NCBI GenBank assembly: GCA_018383375.1
Contig: JAHAWW010000007.1
Location: 1 to 6,139, forward strand
Origin: Prevotellamassilia sp.
GTDB taxonomy: Bacteria > Bacteroidota > Bacteroidia > Bacteroidales > Bacteroidaceae
Direction of reading: 5' to 3'
DNA: 6,139 nt
The notes below the pieces were generated by a model. The model was not told where the DNA came from. It worked only from the letters and a program-made list of their open reading frames with translations, and did not search any database. Both the position numbers and the translations under genes were made by a program. This document shows positions 5,898 through 6,139 of this stretch, in pieces; position 1 is the stretch's first letter, and every line of letters begins with the position of its first letter.

Positions 5898-6139
5898 TAT
5901 GGTGGTATGTTTGTTTGTCGTGAAATAGCCAAGCGGGCGTGAACGAGGGCAGAAGGGCCTTGTCGCGGCCACGCGAGGGGCAGAAGTGGATAGAGGCAGA
6001 GAGTCAATCGCAAGCCGGAGTCATAGGCGACCACGTGGGTGATGGACGAACCGACTAAGGAGGGCGTAGAAGTTTTTTCAGACGCCATGCCACACCCGTT
6101 TGATTGCTCGTAAGAGGTGCCAATGGCGGCACTTATGAG
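5898..6139. other. Right edge, no gene identified; one minus-strand frame open to the edge
   Basis: One minus-strand frame is open from 6139 to a TAA at 5899-5897 that overlaps the regulator's ATG as TAATG. Its translation (for example ASEKTSTPSLVGSSITHVVAYD, from 6088 when its Met is included) matches no family I know and its end looks noncoding. A second minus frame ends at 6078 after about 19 residues (HLLRAIKRVWHGV) and might be the tail of an upstream gene. On the plus strand an ATG at 6123 follows AAGAGG (6112-6117) and could start a gene beyond the window. None can be decided here. Confidence 0.3.

Overview
The window looks like a chromosomal segment of a Bacteroidota member, most likely in or near Prevotella. 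Four things point there: the C-terminal end of a type III glutamine synthetase; two matches to the Bacteroidota housekeeping promoter (TTTG, 19 bp, TATCTTTG); an ECF sigma / single-TM protein / DUF4252 cassette; and a ComEC whose C-terminal domain has lost its metal-binding residues. Genus is an inference from gene style, not a match I could run.

Layout, left to right. The 3' end of glnN (+) runs to 363 and is followed by a 14-bp-stem terminator (389-420). comEC (+, 513-2648) follows alone. It converges on tRNA-His (-, 2723-2797), and a hairpin with T-tracts on both sides (2672-2711) can serve both. The tRNA has its own promoter at 2825-2855. Next is a three-gene minus-strand operon read from high to low coordinates: ECF sigma factor (4165-4674), a membrane-anchored probable anti-sigma factor that overlaps it by ATGA (3500-4168), and a secreted DUF4252 protein (3015-3476). 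A roughly 550-bp stretch without a credible gene (4675-5222) holds three perfect inverted repeats. An XRE-type helix-turn-helix regulator (-, 5370-5897) comes next, with a strong terminator at 5223-5246 and, between gene and terminator, a full housekeeping promoter match (5265-5295). The last 240 bp (5898-6139) contain no gene I can identify; one minus-strand frame stays open to the edge and ends in a TAATG junction with the XRE gene.

Functionally these are mostly separate units: nitrogen assimilation (glnN), DNA uptake (comEC), translation (tRNA-His), a probable envelope-signal sigma/anti-sigma pathway with a periplasmic partner of unknown role, and a lone DNA-binding regulator. I see no mobile element, CRISPR array or defence system. 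The least explained parts are the structured gap at 4930-5260 and the degenerate ComEC C-terminal domain.
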